DNA from: a virus | Direction: 5' to 3' (one strand) | Length of the DNA: 64,000 bases | IMG/VR virus record: IMGVR_UViG_3300045007_000250 | Span: 1 to 64,000 of that record | Shown: one piece after another, positions 15,263-22,675 of the stretch | Numbering within the stretch: the stretch's first letter is position 1 | Layout of the letters: every line of letters starts with the position of its first letter | The notes under the pieces: generated by a model | Told to the model about the DNA's origin: nothing | Databases searched by the model: none | Seen by the model: the letters and a program-made list of their open reading frames with translations, nothing else | Made by a program: the position numbers and the translations under genes

Positions 15263-15291
15263 TTGACAAGTCTTTTGCGCCGTGTTAGGTT
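15263..15291 (+). promoter_or_regulatory. promoter TTGACA-17-TAGGTT
   Basis: TTGACA 15263-15268 and TAGGTT 15286-15291, in the 70-bp gap between ATPase and VWA genes. The VWA gene thus has its own promoter. Confidence 0.85.
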
Positions 15292-15326
15292 ATACTTGAC
15301 GTGGCGCTTTGGTTCAGGGAGTGCCC

Positions 15327-17279
15327 ATGACGACAAGGGCAATACAAGTCCTAGAAACGGCGAGCGAAAAAGTTGCACGGATGATGACGGCAACGGGCGT
15401 CACCGTGCAATTTCATCCGAAGTGCACGGTGCCTTGTGCAGACCCCGAAACGCTGTCCATTGTGCTCCCACCGCTGCCTGAAAAGCTGACCGAGGAAGAG
15501 GAAATGAAACTCCGTGGCGCTCTTGACCACGAAGTTGCGCACATCCTCTTTAGCAAGAACAAGGATGGAAAGCCGGAAAACTTGGGCAAGCTGGGGGGAA
15601 CACTAGCCGGGTACTTGTTCAATATCGTGGAAGACGGGCGCGTGAATCGCCTCATTGCCGAAAAATTCATGGGGGCTGGTGAGAATATCTTGGTGGAAGA
15701 ACGGATGATTTTCAGGCATCATGCCGCAGAAGTGGCAACCAAGCGACCTACTTTGTCGGAAAAAGACAGGGTGAACTTGGAGCGATGGATTGCAGTGATG
15801 CGGGCGGTTGAAAAGTACGTTTTTCGGAGCGGGGAAGATGTCACGACTCCGCTGGGGCCGTCTCGCTTTGATGCGACCCTTCCTGCTTCCCTGAAAGCTC
15901 GTCTTGAAGCCGTGGCGACCTTAGAAGACGCCAAGGAGTGTGCGGACCCTATCAAGGTGTGGCTTTTCGGCAATCCTGATGAAGCCAAAAAAACCAAAAG
16001 CGACGCCCGCAAAGACGCGGGGAAGACCAAATCCGACAAACGCGGCTCCGGTTCAGGCAAACCAGACCCTTCCAAGGGGTTTGAGGAGCCGGAGAAGGAT
16101 GCAAAGGAGGAAGCCGGAGACAACAAAGCCGTGGAGGAAGAGAAGAAAGAAGCAGGGGGTAAGAACAAAGAGGAAAAGAAAGAAAAACCGGAAGCAAAGA
16201 GCGATTTAGAAGACGGTGAAGGCTTCGAGGAAAAAGATACCGATAGGGATGGTGAGTTATTTGGGGAAGATGACGAAGAAAACGTCGGCGCTCTTGTCGC
16301 AGTTATGATGGAAGGGGAAGCGGATAAGGCGGAGTTCCTAGAGATTTCCGTTGATGCCTTCCGGGGGGAGACCCGGTACTACGTGGACACGTCAACGGAT
16401 GCGGAAGTCCATGTGAGGGACGTTGCCAAGTATAGTTGGCGGGACGGAATGATTGACCCGGAGGCCCTCATTGAAGGGAAGCGTCTTTTCTCTGGCTTGG
16501 TGGACAAGGTGGCGGCTCTCCGTGGGCGACTCATTATGGACCTTCAAAGCATCGGAAGAAAATGGGAGCGCCATCTTGAGACCGGTATCTTGGATACCCG
16601 CGCTCTTCATCGTCCATTCGTCGGTGATCCGCGGATGTTCGCCAACCGGGTCAAAAGGGAAAAAATCCATACGGCGGTTACGCTGCTTCAAGACTGCTCA
16701 AGTTCCATGCACGGAAAAAAGTTCAACACGTCCATTCAGCTTGCCGCCCTCTTCTGCGATGCGTTAGAGATGGCAAACGTACCGTGTGAAGTGCTTGGTT
16801 TTACTACGCATTATAATGCACGTCCCACGTTTGGCATTCGCCATGAATCCTTGCTTCATGTCGTTTTCAAGAGTTTCCAAGAGCGGGCTTGGTCGCACCG
16901 GAATGACTGGTATGCAATGAATGACCTGCTAGGTCAGAATGTGGACGGGGAAGGTGTGCTTTGGGCGGCAAAGCGGCTTGTGGTGCGGCCTGAGCGCCGG
17001 AAGGTGCTTTTTGTACTCTCCGATGGTATCCCGATGGCGATGGTTGATGGGCGTGGGACTGGTGGTGTTTACATTCTTCACTCCCACCTGAGAGAATCAG
17101 TCCGGGCGGCGGAGTTGGCCGGGATCGAGGTGATCGGTGTGGGGATCAGGACGGATGCACCCCGGTATTTCTACCGGAAGCATGTTGTTTACGATAGCCT
17201 TGGCGATTTGATGACGGGCTTCTACTCCGGGGTAGCTTCCCTACTTAGAGGGGGTCCGGGCTTGCCGATGGCCGTGTGA
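15327..17279 (+). CDS. CobT-like VWA protein with metallopeptidase-type HEVAH motif
   Basis: This 650-residue protein starts after AGGGAG. Domain order: an N-terminal part with DHEVAHILFS (about residues 67-76) and NIVEDGRVN (about 100-108), a layout like the zinc-peptidase fold of DUF2201-type proteins; a long Lys/Glu/Asp-rich linker (about 220-310); and a C-terminal VWA domain whose metal site starts QDCSSSM (about 456-462) and continues with VLFVLSDG. CobT-like VWA proteins are moved by the MoxR/CobS ATPase encoded next door. The linker is charged enough to be disordered. HEVAH could be a real zinc site or a structural relic. Confidence 0.85.
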   Translation: MTTRAIQVLETASEKVARMMTATGVTVQFHPKCTVPCADPETLSIVLPPLPEKLTEEEEMKLRGALDHEVAHILFSKNKDGKPENLGKLGGTLAGYLFNIVEDGRVNRLIAEKFMGAGENILVEERMIFRHHAAEVATKRPTLSEKDRVNLERWIAVMRAVEKYVFRSGEDVTTPLGPSRFDATLPASLKARLEAVATLEDAKECADPIKVWLFGNPDEAKKTKSDARKDAGKTKSDKRGSGSGKPDPSKGFEEPEKDAKEEAGDNKAVEEEKKEAGGKNKEEKKEKPEAKSDLEDGEGFEEKDTDRDGELFGEDDEENVGALVAVMMEGEADKAEFLEISVDAFRGETRYYVDTSTDAEVHVRDVAKYSWRDGMIDPEALIEGKRLFSGLVDKVAALRGRLIMDLQSIGRKWERHLETGILDTRALHRPFVGDPRMFANRVKREKIHTAVTLLQDCSSSMHGKKFNTSIQLAALFCDALEMANVPCEVLGFTTHYNARPTFGIRHESLLHVVFKSFQERAWSHRNDWYAMNDLLGQNVDGEGVLWAAKRLVVRPERRKVLFVLSDGIPMAMVDGRGTGGVYILHSHLRESVRAAELAGIEVIGVGIRTDAPRYFYRKHVVYDSLGDLMTGFYSGVASLLRGGPGLPMAV

Positions 17280-17289
17280 GGAAGACTGC

Positions 17290-18351
17290 ATGAGGTTGTG
17301 CCTTGTGCCGGATACACTGACCGGGGTAAAGCCGGTGACGGCACAAGTGTATCTGCTCATGGCATCCCGAACCAACGAGTACGGGGTGTCCTGCATTTCC
17401 CAGGGGGAGATTGCCAAGACCTTGCGAATAAGCGAACGCACGGCCAAGCGTTGCACCGGGGAACTTGAAGACCTTGGAATGATTCGGCATGTTGGCCGGG
17501 GTAGATGGGAGACGGCTGTGGGAGTGTTCTACTCGAAAAACCGGGCGGCGGGCTACCGAAAGCGAGAGGGGACGAAAGGTGACGCCCGTGACACCTTTGG
17601 GGGGAAAGGTGACACCCATGACCCGTTACAAGTAGTCAGTAAAAAATTTCCTACTTTGAATGTACTTGGTACGAATAATGCTAATATACTAGCTGCGGGC
17701 CACCCATGTCACCTTTCGGGCCAAAAGGTGCCACCCATGTCACCTTTCATGTTTTCCGCGGAGTTGAACATGGCTTTGAATCTCAAAACAGTGGTGCAAT
17801 CCTTCACTCCTGGTGCTCCCCCGGCGGATCAGAAGAAGGATACCGAGAAGAAGTTGTTTTCCCGATCTGATACGGGGCAGTTTGCCGCAAGAGAGACGGA
17901 ATTGGATGCCTTGCCGGTGGAGCGATGGACGGTGGGGAATTTCGCCTCATATTGGCGGCAGCGGTACTATGCTCTCTACCCGAACGAGGGGCGGGTGCCT
18001 GCGGACGTGTTGATTGGGCGCAAGGGATTCGGGCAGTTGAAGAAGCTGCTTGGGCGCTTGGGCGACTCCCGGATGACGGAAGAGGACTCCCTTGCCGAAG
18101 CCCGGCAGAAGTTACGTGCGCTCCTGGACCATTTTTTCGACAATGCGCCGCGGATCATGGCTGGTCTTGGGTTGACAGGTCGGCCTTTTCCCGGCTTGTT
18201 GGTGGGGTGGCAGGCGTCCATTGAGGAAGACATGAGGGGGACCAAGCGCATTTCCCCGCGAGTGGCGACGGCGATGGATGAGGAGTGTCCGGGCGGGGAC
18301 AGTGACGATCACGGCTTGGCTGGCGTTGAGGATTTTCTGAATGACGAATGA
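17290..18351 (+). CDS. replication initiator-like winged-helix protein
   Basis: This 353-residue protein starts behind GAGGAAG. Residues about 15-75 form a winged helix (CISQGEIAKTLRISERTAKR, then ELEDLGMIRHVG), as in phage O-type initiators. The middle (about 95-155) is Gly/Pro-rich and is encoded by the repeat array described separately. The C-terminal part is helical and ends acidic. Loader-like, helicase and primase genes follow, the order of a lambda-type replication module. Binding to the repeats in its own gene is inferred. Confidence 0.75.
   Translation: MRLCLVPDTLTGVKPVTAQVYLLMASRTNEYGVSCISQGEIAKTLRISERTAKRCTGELEDLGMIRHVGRGRWETAVGVFYSKNRAAGYRKREGTKGDARDTFGGKGDTHDPLQVVSKKFPTLNVLGTNNANILAAGHPCHLSGQKVPPMSPFMFSAELNMALNLKTVVQSFTPGAPPADQKKDTEKKLFSRSDTGQFAARETELDALPVERWTVGNFASYWRQRYYALYPNEGRVPADVLIGRKGFGQLKKLLGRLGDSRMTEEDSLAEARQKLRALLDHFFDNAPRIMAGLGLTGRPFPGLLVGWQASIEEDMRGTKRISPRVATAMDEECPGGDSDDHGLAGVEDFLNDE
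17575..17747. other. predicted replication origin: four 24-bp palindromic repeats around an A+T-rich core
   Basis: The unit is AAAGGTGnCrCCCrTGnCACCTTT. Complete copies lie at 17575-17598 and 17724-17747, a left-arm copy at 17605-17622 and a right-arm copy at 17701-17716. Start spacing within each pair is 30-31 bp. Between the pairs (about 17625-17695) the DNA is A+T-rich in a G+C-rich genome. Repeats plus an easily melted core inside the initiator gene match the design of the lambda origin. Confidence 0.7.
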
Positions 18352-18982
18352 GCACAGAGGGCGTGGGCCGCACCCCACGATACAGGCCGATTCGTGCTCC
18401 ACGGTGCGTGAGCTTGGTCCGCGTGACATGGAGATTATGAATTTGCCCGCTGCTTTTTGGGGCACTACTCTGAGCGGATTGCCGTTGGGACCGGCGCGGG
18501 TGGCGGTGGACAGATTCGTTCGGCAGACCGTGGAAGCCATGCGCAGCCCCGTGCACACCTGTTTCATCTTTCATGGGAACCTCGCCGTGGGTAACGATGC
18601 CGCGTCCATCATGGCGAAGAAGTCACGGGCGCATGGTTTTCGCGTTTTGTTTGTGTACGCGACCGACTTGGTGCGTCTCTGCATGGAAGACGACCTCTCG
18701 CCGGACGATGAGCAGACGTTTGAAGAGCGCCTTTACACCACCGACCTTTTGGTGATCTCCGGCCTTGGGATGGAAAGCACCACGGACAAGTTTCGGGAGC
18801 TTTTCGGAAGCATTTTGCAGACGCGACAGAACGAGCTTTTCAAGACCGTGTTGGTTTCTGGCTTGTCCCTTTCGGTGTTGCGTTCTCACTACAAGGGGGC
18901 CATTTCTGGACTTTTTGAGGGGCGCGGACTTCAAATACCGTGCGGGGATGCAAGCGATTGCACCGGGGGTGAGAAGAGATGA
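18341..18982 (+). CDS. DnaC/IstB-like helicase loader lacking ATPase motifs
   Basis: This 213-residue protein aligns by eye along the whole DnaC/IstB core: FIFHGN, AHGFRVLFVYATDLVRL, TTDLLVISGLG, TVLVSGLSLSVL. Yet each catalytic element is changed. Walker A is GNLAVGND (79-86), without the Lys and Thr/Ser. Walker B is LLVISG (136-141), without the acidic pair. Sensor 1 is SG, not SN. The arginine-finger region reads GLFEGRGL. It sits between initiator and helicase, where a loader belongs, so it may load the helicase without ATP or inhibit the host loader. It overlaps both neighbours slightly. Confidence 0.75.
   Translation: MTNEHRGRGPHPTIQADSCSTVRELGPRDMEIMNLPAAFWGTTLSGLPLGPARVAVDRFVRQTVEAMRSPVHTCFIFHGNLAVGNDAASIMAKKSRAHGFRVLFVYATDLVRLCMEDDLSPDDEQTFEERLYTTDLLVISGLGMESTTDKFRELFGSILQTRQNELFKTVLVSGLSLSVLRSHYKGAISGLFEGRGLQIPCGDASDCTGGEKR
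18949..18962. promoter_or_regulatory. palindrome TGCAAGCGATTGCA at the end of the loader gene
   Basis: Exact site 17 bp before the helicase start codon. It is read in frame as D-A-S-D-C-T, a different frame from most other intragenic copies. Confidence 0.6.
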
Positions 18983-20256
18983 GCCAGCTTGAGCAAGACC
19001 TTCTCTCCCGTGTGCTCCGGCACCCCGAAGAATTGAAAGAAGTGTTGACGCACTCTCTTACCGACCGGCATTTTCGTGACCCGTCGAGGCTGGATGTGTT
19101 CAAGTACATCATGGGCGTTCGCCGGACCACGGGAAAGGTGCCAAGCCCTGAGACTGTGGCCCGGTACACCGGCTTCACCGCGTCTGATCCGCCGGAGACG
19201 GCCAAGTTCTATTGTCTTGAGATGGTGAAGCGGGCGACCTTCTATGCGTTGCAAGAAGGTGTGAATACCGCGGTGGACATGCTCAACGCCGGGAACGTGT
19301 ATGATGCGGTCAGACAGGTGGCGTTGGCACATCGGGATGCGGCACGGGAAGCCGCGTACCAGCATGAGGTATTTTCCACGGAAGCGGTTGAATTGCGTGA
19401 AGAGCGGTATGACAAGGCCAAGGCTCGCGGCGGGGAGCCGGAAGGCTGGCCAATGCCTTGGGAACCTTTGACGAAGGCGACGATGGGATGGCGTCCAAGC
19501 CTGCTCGGTTTGATTGCGGCCCGCACTGGCGTCGGCAAAACGATGCAAATGATAATGCACGCCGACTGTGCGTGGTCGGCGGGGGCCAAGGTAACGATCA
19601 TTTCGCCTGAAATGTCCCCCCAATCCTTGCAGCTTCGCCACGATGCCTACGTTGCGCAGGTGCCAATGAGTCGTCTTTTGGAAGGCACTTTGTCGGAAGA
19701 CGATGAGGCGGAGTACCGGCGCACACTTGGTCTGCTCCGGTCCTACGAAGGGATCAAGATTGTCGGGCACAACATGGCCGCGACGGTGCCGGACGTGATT
19801 GCCACGATTGAACGGACGGAGCCGGATATTCTTTTCATTGACAGCCTTTATCTGGTCCGCCCCACCCACTTTTCCGCCCGGATGAGTCGGAATGACCGTT
19901 TGGCGGAGTTGGGTGATGAGATGGCGACGTTGGCGAACGATTACAAGATTCCCATTGTCGGATGCGTGCAGATCAACCGACAGCAGAAGAAGGGCGCGAA
20001 GGAAGTGGACACCGAAAACATCTACGGCACGGATGTTTTCGGGCAGCACGCCAGCATCATTCTTGGGATGGTGCAGTACCCCGAAGACAAGGCGGAAGGG
20101 TCCATGCACCTTTCCTGCTTCAAAAACCGTGACGGCCTCGTGTGTGCCTTGAAGGTGCGGTGGGACTTTGAGGACATGGTGTTTGACACCGTGGCCTTCG
20201 AGATGGGAGTGACCATGTTGAAACCGGCCAGGCCGCCGGTGGTGAAGGTGTGGTGA
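18979..20256 (+). CDS. replicative DNA helicase, DnaB-like
   Basis: This 425-residue hexameric-type helicase unwinds DNA at the fork. An N-terminal helical domain (to about 130) is joined to a RecA-like motor with Walker A ARTGVGKT (about 181-188), Walker B ILFIDS (about 284-289) and the later segment PIVGCVQINRQQ (about 315-326), where the Gln is the usual sensor. It starts with ATGA overlap after the loader gene, and an 80-bp gap separates it from the primase gene. Confidence 0.92.
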   Translation: MSQLEQDLLSRVLRHPEELKEVLTHSLTDRHFRDPSRLDVFKYIMGVRRTTGKVPSPETVARYTGFTASDPPETAKFYCLEMVKRATFYALQEGVNTAVDMLNAGNVYDAVRQVALAHRDAAREAAYQHEVFSTEAVELREERYDKAKARGGEPEGWPMPWEPLTKATMGWRPSLLGLIAARTGVGKTMQMIMHADCAWSAGAKVTIISPEMSPQSLQLRHDAYVAQVPMSRLLEGTLSEDDEAEYRRTLGLLRSYEGIKIVGHNMAATVPDVIATIERTEPDILFIDSLYLVRPTHFSARMSRNDRLAELGDEMATLANDYKIPIVGCVQINRQQKKGAKEVDTENIYGTDVFGQHASIILGMVQYPEDKAEGSMHLSCFKNRDGLVCALKVRWDFEDMVFDTVAFEMGVTMLKPARPPVVKVW

Positions 20257-20336
20257 TGGGCTGTTGTTGAGGAGGGGGTTGGGGCGGTGGATGTGCGTTT
20301 GAGGCAGACGACGACCTTCCCTTGTGAGGGTGAGAG

Positions 20337-21434
20337 ATGAACACGGTTGATTTACATTCTTTGGCCCGGATGCTTGATTTGCAAGCCGAGACTGTGACCG
20401 GTAACGTGATGATGCTTTGCCCGTTTTCCCCGTGGTTGCATGGAAAAAGCAGGATGCAGAATCCGCCGGGGAGCATGAGTCTGCAAGTCAGCGAGGGGGA
20501 ATCCAAGTGGCACTGTTTTGCGTGCAACCGTGCAGGGCACAATCTTTACGGATTGCTTTTCCAAATCAATTACTTAGGCTTTTTCAAAGCCCGCGGTGGT
20601 GAGGAATCTTATAAACGTGTCTTGGCTTTTGTGGAAGCGCGGGAGAAGCGTGTTGCCCCATCTCGTCGGTCGTATGAGGATGCGGTGATGATGCCTCGTT
20701 TGGTGAGCCTCTATTCGGCTCCGCCGGAAGACGTGCCGATGTATGACGACGGGCGGTTAGATCGCATGTCTATTCCTCTTACGAACCCGGCAGCGTCTCC
20801 CGCGTTGGCGTATTTGCGGGATCGCCATGTGTTACCGGAGACGTGGGAGACATTGGAGATTCGGTACGATCAGTTGCATGACCGGGTGGTTTTTCCCGTG
20901 CGGTGGTTTGGCGGGCAACTTGTGGGTGCTCTTGGCCGGTTGATTCATCCGCCGCGGGAGATTGAAGTGGTGCGTGATGGAAAGAAGGTCACGGAGAAGG
21001 AGAAGCCGCACCACACCTACTGGAATTTTCCGAAGGGGCAGGTGCTCCACGGGGAGCATTTGCTTCGCCCGGAGCCGGTGGTGGTGGTGGAGGGGCCGTT
21101 TGACCATGTGCGTGTTCGGCAGGCGGGTTTCAACGTGGTGGACACGGCGGGGGCCGGGTTTGCACAGGAACAGGCGGATAAATTGGTGGAGTTCGGTCAA
21201 CCGGTAGTGATCTTTTATGACCCGGATAGGGCTGGTCAGATAAACGGTGACAAACTCCATAGTGCTATTGTGAAACAAGGTGGACGTGCGGTACTCTACC
21301 TTCCGGTGGTGCTCGGCAAAGATGCGGGGAGCCACACGGAAGAGGAAGTGAAGGCCGCGCTTGGTCCACTCATAGAATCGTTGTCTGGCGGTTTGGCACG
21401 CCGGGTAAGCGGCGCTCCGATACATTGGGACTAA
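20337..21434 (+). CDS. DNA primase with CHC2-type zinc finger and TOPRIM domain
   Basis: This 365-residue protein makes RNA primers. The zinc finger uses C28, H35, C60 and C63. The TOPRIM core has VVVVEGPFD (248-256, with E252 and D256) and IFYDPDRAG (about 292-300). The usual RNA-polymerase middle part is compact. The start ATG overlaps the stop of a possible 17-22-codon frame in the 80-bp gap after the helicase, which I did not annotate. Confidence 0.9.
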   Translation: MNTVDLHSLARMLDLQAETVTGNVMMLCPFSPWLHGKSRMQNPPGSMSLQVSEGESKWHCFACNRAGHNLYGLLFQINYLGFFKARGGEESYKRVLAFVEAREKRVAPSRRSYEDAVMMPRLVSLYSAPPEDVPMYDDGRLDRMSIPLTNPAASPALAYLRDRHVLPETWETLEIRYDQLHDRVVFPVRWFGGQLVGALGRLIHPPREIEVVRDGKKVTEKEKPHHTYWNFPKGQVLHGEHLLRPEPVVVVEGPFDHVRVRQAGFNVVDTAGAGFAQEQADKLVEFGQPVVIFYDPDRAGQINGDKLHSAIVKQGGRAVLYLPVVLGKDAGSHTEEEVKAALGPLIESLSGGLARRVSGAPIHWD

Positions 21435-21447
21435 GAGGGGGAATCGT

Positions 21448-21921
21448 ATGGGTGCAGTACCAACGGCAAAAGTGGTGGGATTGGTAGTCAATCTTGTCAC
21501 GCACACAGACGGTTTGGTTCGCCTCTCGTTTTCCGGTGTCTCGCTGCGGTGCTTCCCGGCGTTGTCCGATTTTTTCGCGGTGAAGTTGACGGGATGCCCG
21601 GTCGGGCAATTTGTCCTTCCTCCGGCATTGCAGCTTGAGGCGGTGACGGACAAACGGGTTGTCCATCTCTTCCAACTCGGCTGCACTACCGCACTTGCCG
21701 GGTATGGTGCACTCAAACAATCACTTGCACCCCTTCTTTCGTCCGAAGAATGTGAAGCCGCGGCTCTCTCCCTGCTTCCTTCCGCCCGTGCTTTGCGGGG
21801 GGAGCTTGAGGCGATTTCCTTGGACGCCGGGGGTTTCTGCAAGCGGTATTCGGATTCCCCGGACCATGAGCTTCGGCAGTTGGCGCGAAAAATTTTCGTG
21901 CTTCTCCACGAATCTTCTTGA
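21448..21921 (+). CDS. hypothetical protein, 157 residues
   Basis: AGAGGGGG precedes the ATG. The first half is beta-rich and the second half is helical and Ala/Leu-rich (EECEAAALSLLPSARALRG). No motif is recognised. It lies within the replication block, and its last codons overlap the next -35 box, so it may be a replication accessory protein. Confidence 0.65.
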   Translation: MGAVPTAKVVGLVVNLVTHTDGLVRLSFSGVSLRCFPALSDFFAVKLTGCPVGQFVLPPALQLEAVTDKRVVHLFQLGCTTALAGYGALKQSLAPLLSSEECEAAALSLLPSARALRGELEAISLDAGGFCKRYSDSPDHELRQLARKIFVLLHESS

Positions 21922-21946
21922 CAATCCGCAAAGACGCAGTTAGATT
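21918..21946 (+). promoter_or_regulatory. promoter TTGACA-17-TAGATT
   Basis: TTGACA 21918-21923 and TAGATT 21941-21946. The spacer ends in CGCAGT rather than GGCGTGT. It drives the single-strand-binding-like and polymerase genes. Confidence 0.8.
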
Positions 21947-21968
21947 TTCGGTAGTGTCCGAGCGTCCC

Positions 21969-21985
21969 TTGACCTGCGTTGTCAA
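21969..21985. promoter_or_regulatory. inverted repeat TTGAC-7-GTCAA in the leader
   Basis: A 5-bp inverted repeat lies about 16 bases after the expected transcription start, within the 75-base leader of the next gene. It could be an operator or a small hairpin for translational control. It may also be chance. Confidence 0.3.
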
Positions 21986-22029
21986 CTTGGGGGACTGCTA
22001 AACTGAAACCTCTTTGAAAGGAGATTCCT

Positions 22030-22674
22030 ATGGCCGTTTCGACTCCCTCGTGGATGAAGGGCAAAGGCACCAAGACGATGGCGCACACCATCAAGGAAGC
22101 CGAAGCCCTCAGCAACCGTGGCCCCCGCCGATTCTGGCTCAAACCCCATACCGATACCGTGATCGTCTTTGTGGACGACGACGCTCCACAGATCATGGAG
22201 CATCAGGTTCGTGCGAACGGGCGGTGGGACAACTTCGCAACGTGCCCCGGCCCGGAGTGCCCCGTGTGCGCCGCCGGTGACACCCCCTATTTGGTGGCCT
22301 TCTGGACCATCATTGATCGGACGCAGTACGTCGGCAAGGACGACAAGACGTACAAGGATCAGGTGCGTCTCTTTGCGGCGAAGCAAAAGGTCATGGAGAA
22401 GTTGCGTCGCCGGTCGGAAGAGTTGATTGCCGGTGGATACGCCAAAGGCTTGCAGGGGATCGTCGTGCAAGTCTTCCGGGGGGACGACAAGACGCCGGGC
22501 AGCGGTGACGACTTCACCATCAAGGCGCAAGCCGCGCCGGAATTGCTGATTGGGCCGGATGGCAAGCTCATCAAGCCCTTCGATTATGAGGCGATTCTGG
22601 CTCCGAATGAAGCCCGTTTGGCGCAGTTCGCCCGGATCGTGTCGGCGGGCGGCGGGAAAGGCGTTCCCTTCTGA
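22030..22674 (+). CDS. single-stranded DNA-binding protein candidate with zinc site
   Basis: This 214-residue protein starts behind AAAGGAG. It has a basic start, a beta-rich core with CPGPECPVC (about residues 78-86, three cysteines) and an acidic-to-neutral end. Zinc-containing beta proteins placed just before the polymerase are typical of phage ssDNA-binding proteins. The fold is inferred from context and composition only. A long leader with an inverted repeat hints at autoregulation. Confidence 0.6.
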   Translation: MAVSTPSWMKGKGTKTMAHTIKEAEALSNRGPRRFWLKPHTDTVIVFVDDDAPQIMEHQVRANGRWDNFATCPGPECPVCAAGDTPYLVAFWTIIDRTQYVGKDDKTYKDQVRLFAAKQKVMEKLRRRSEELIAGGYAKGLQGIVVQVFRGDDKTPGSGDDFTIKAQAAPELLIGPDGKLIKPFDYEAILAPNEARLAQFARIVSAGGGKGVPF

Positions 22675-22675
22675 A

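Noticed and set aside
13916-17279. Cobalamin biosynthesis by the CobS/CobT-like pair
   Set aside because: The large chelatase subunit CobN and all other pathway genes are absent. Similar ATPase-VWA pairs serve other purposes.
17395-17408. Further palindrome-like sites with two mismatches, such as here and near 21709
   Set aside because: They lack a promoter and two mismatches are expected by chance at this rate. Only the copy at 13830 was kept, because of its fixed 8-bp spacing.
20832-22196. A 454-codon minus-strand frame
   Set aside because: It lies antisense to the primase and the genes after it and shows no domain or ribosome site.
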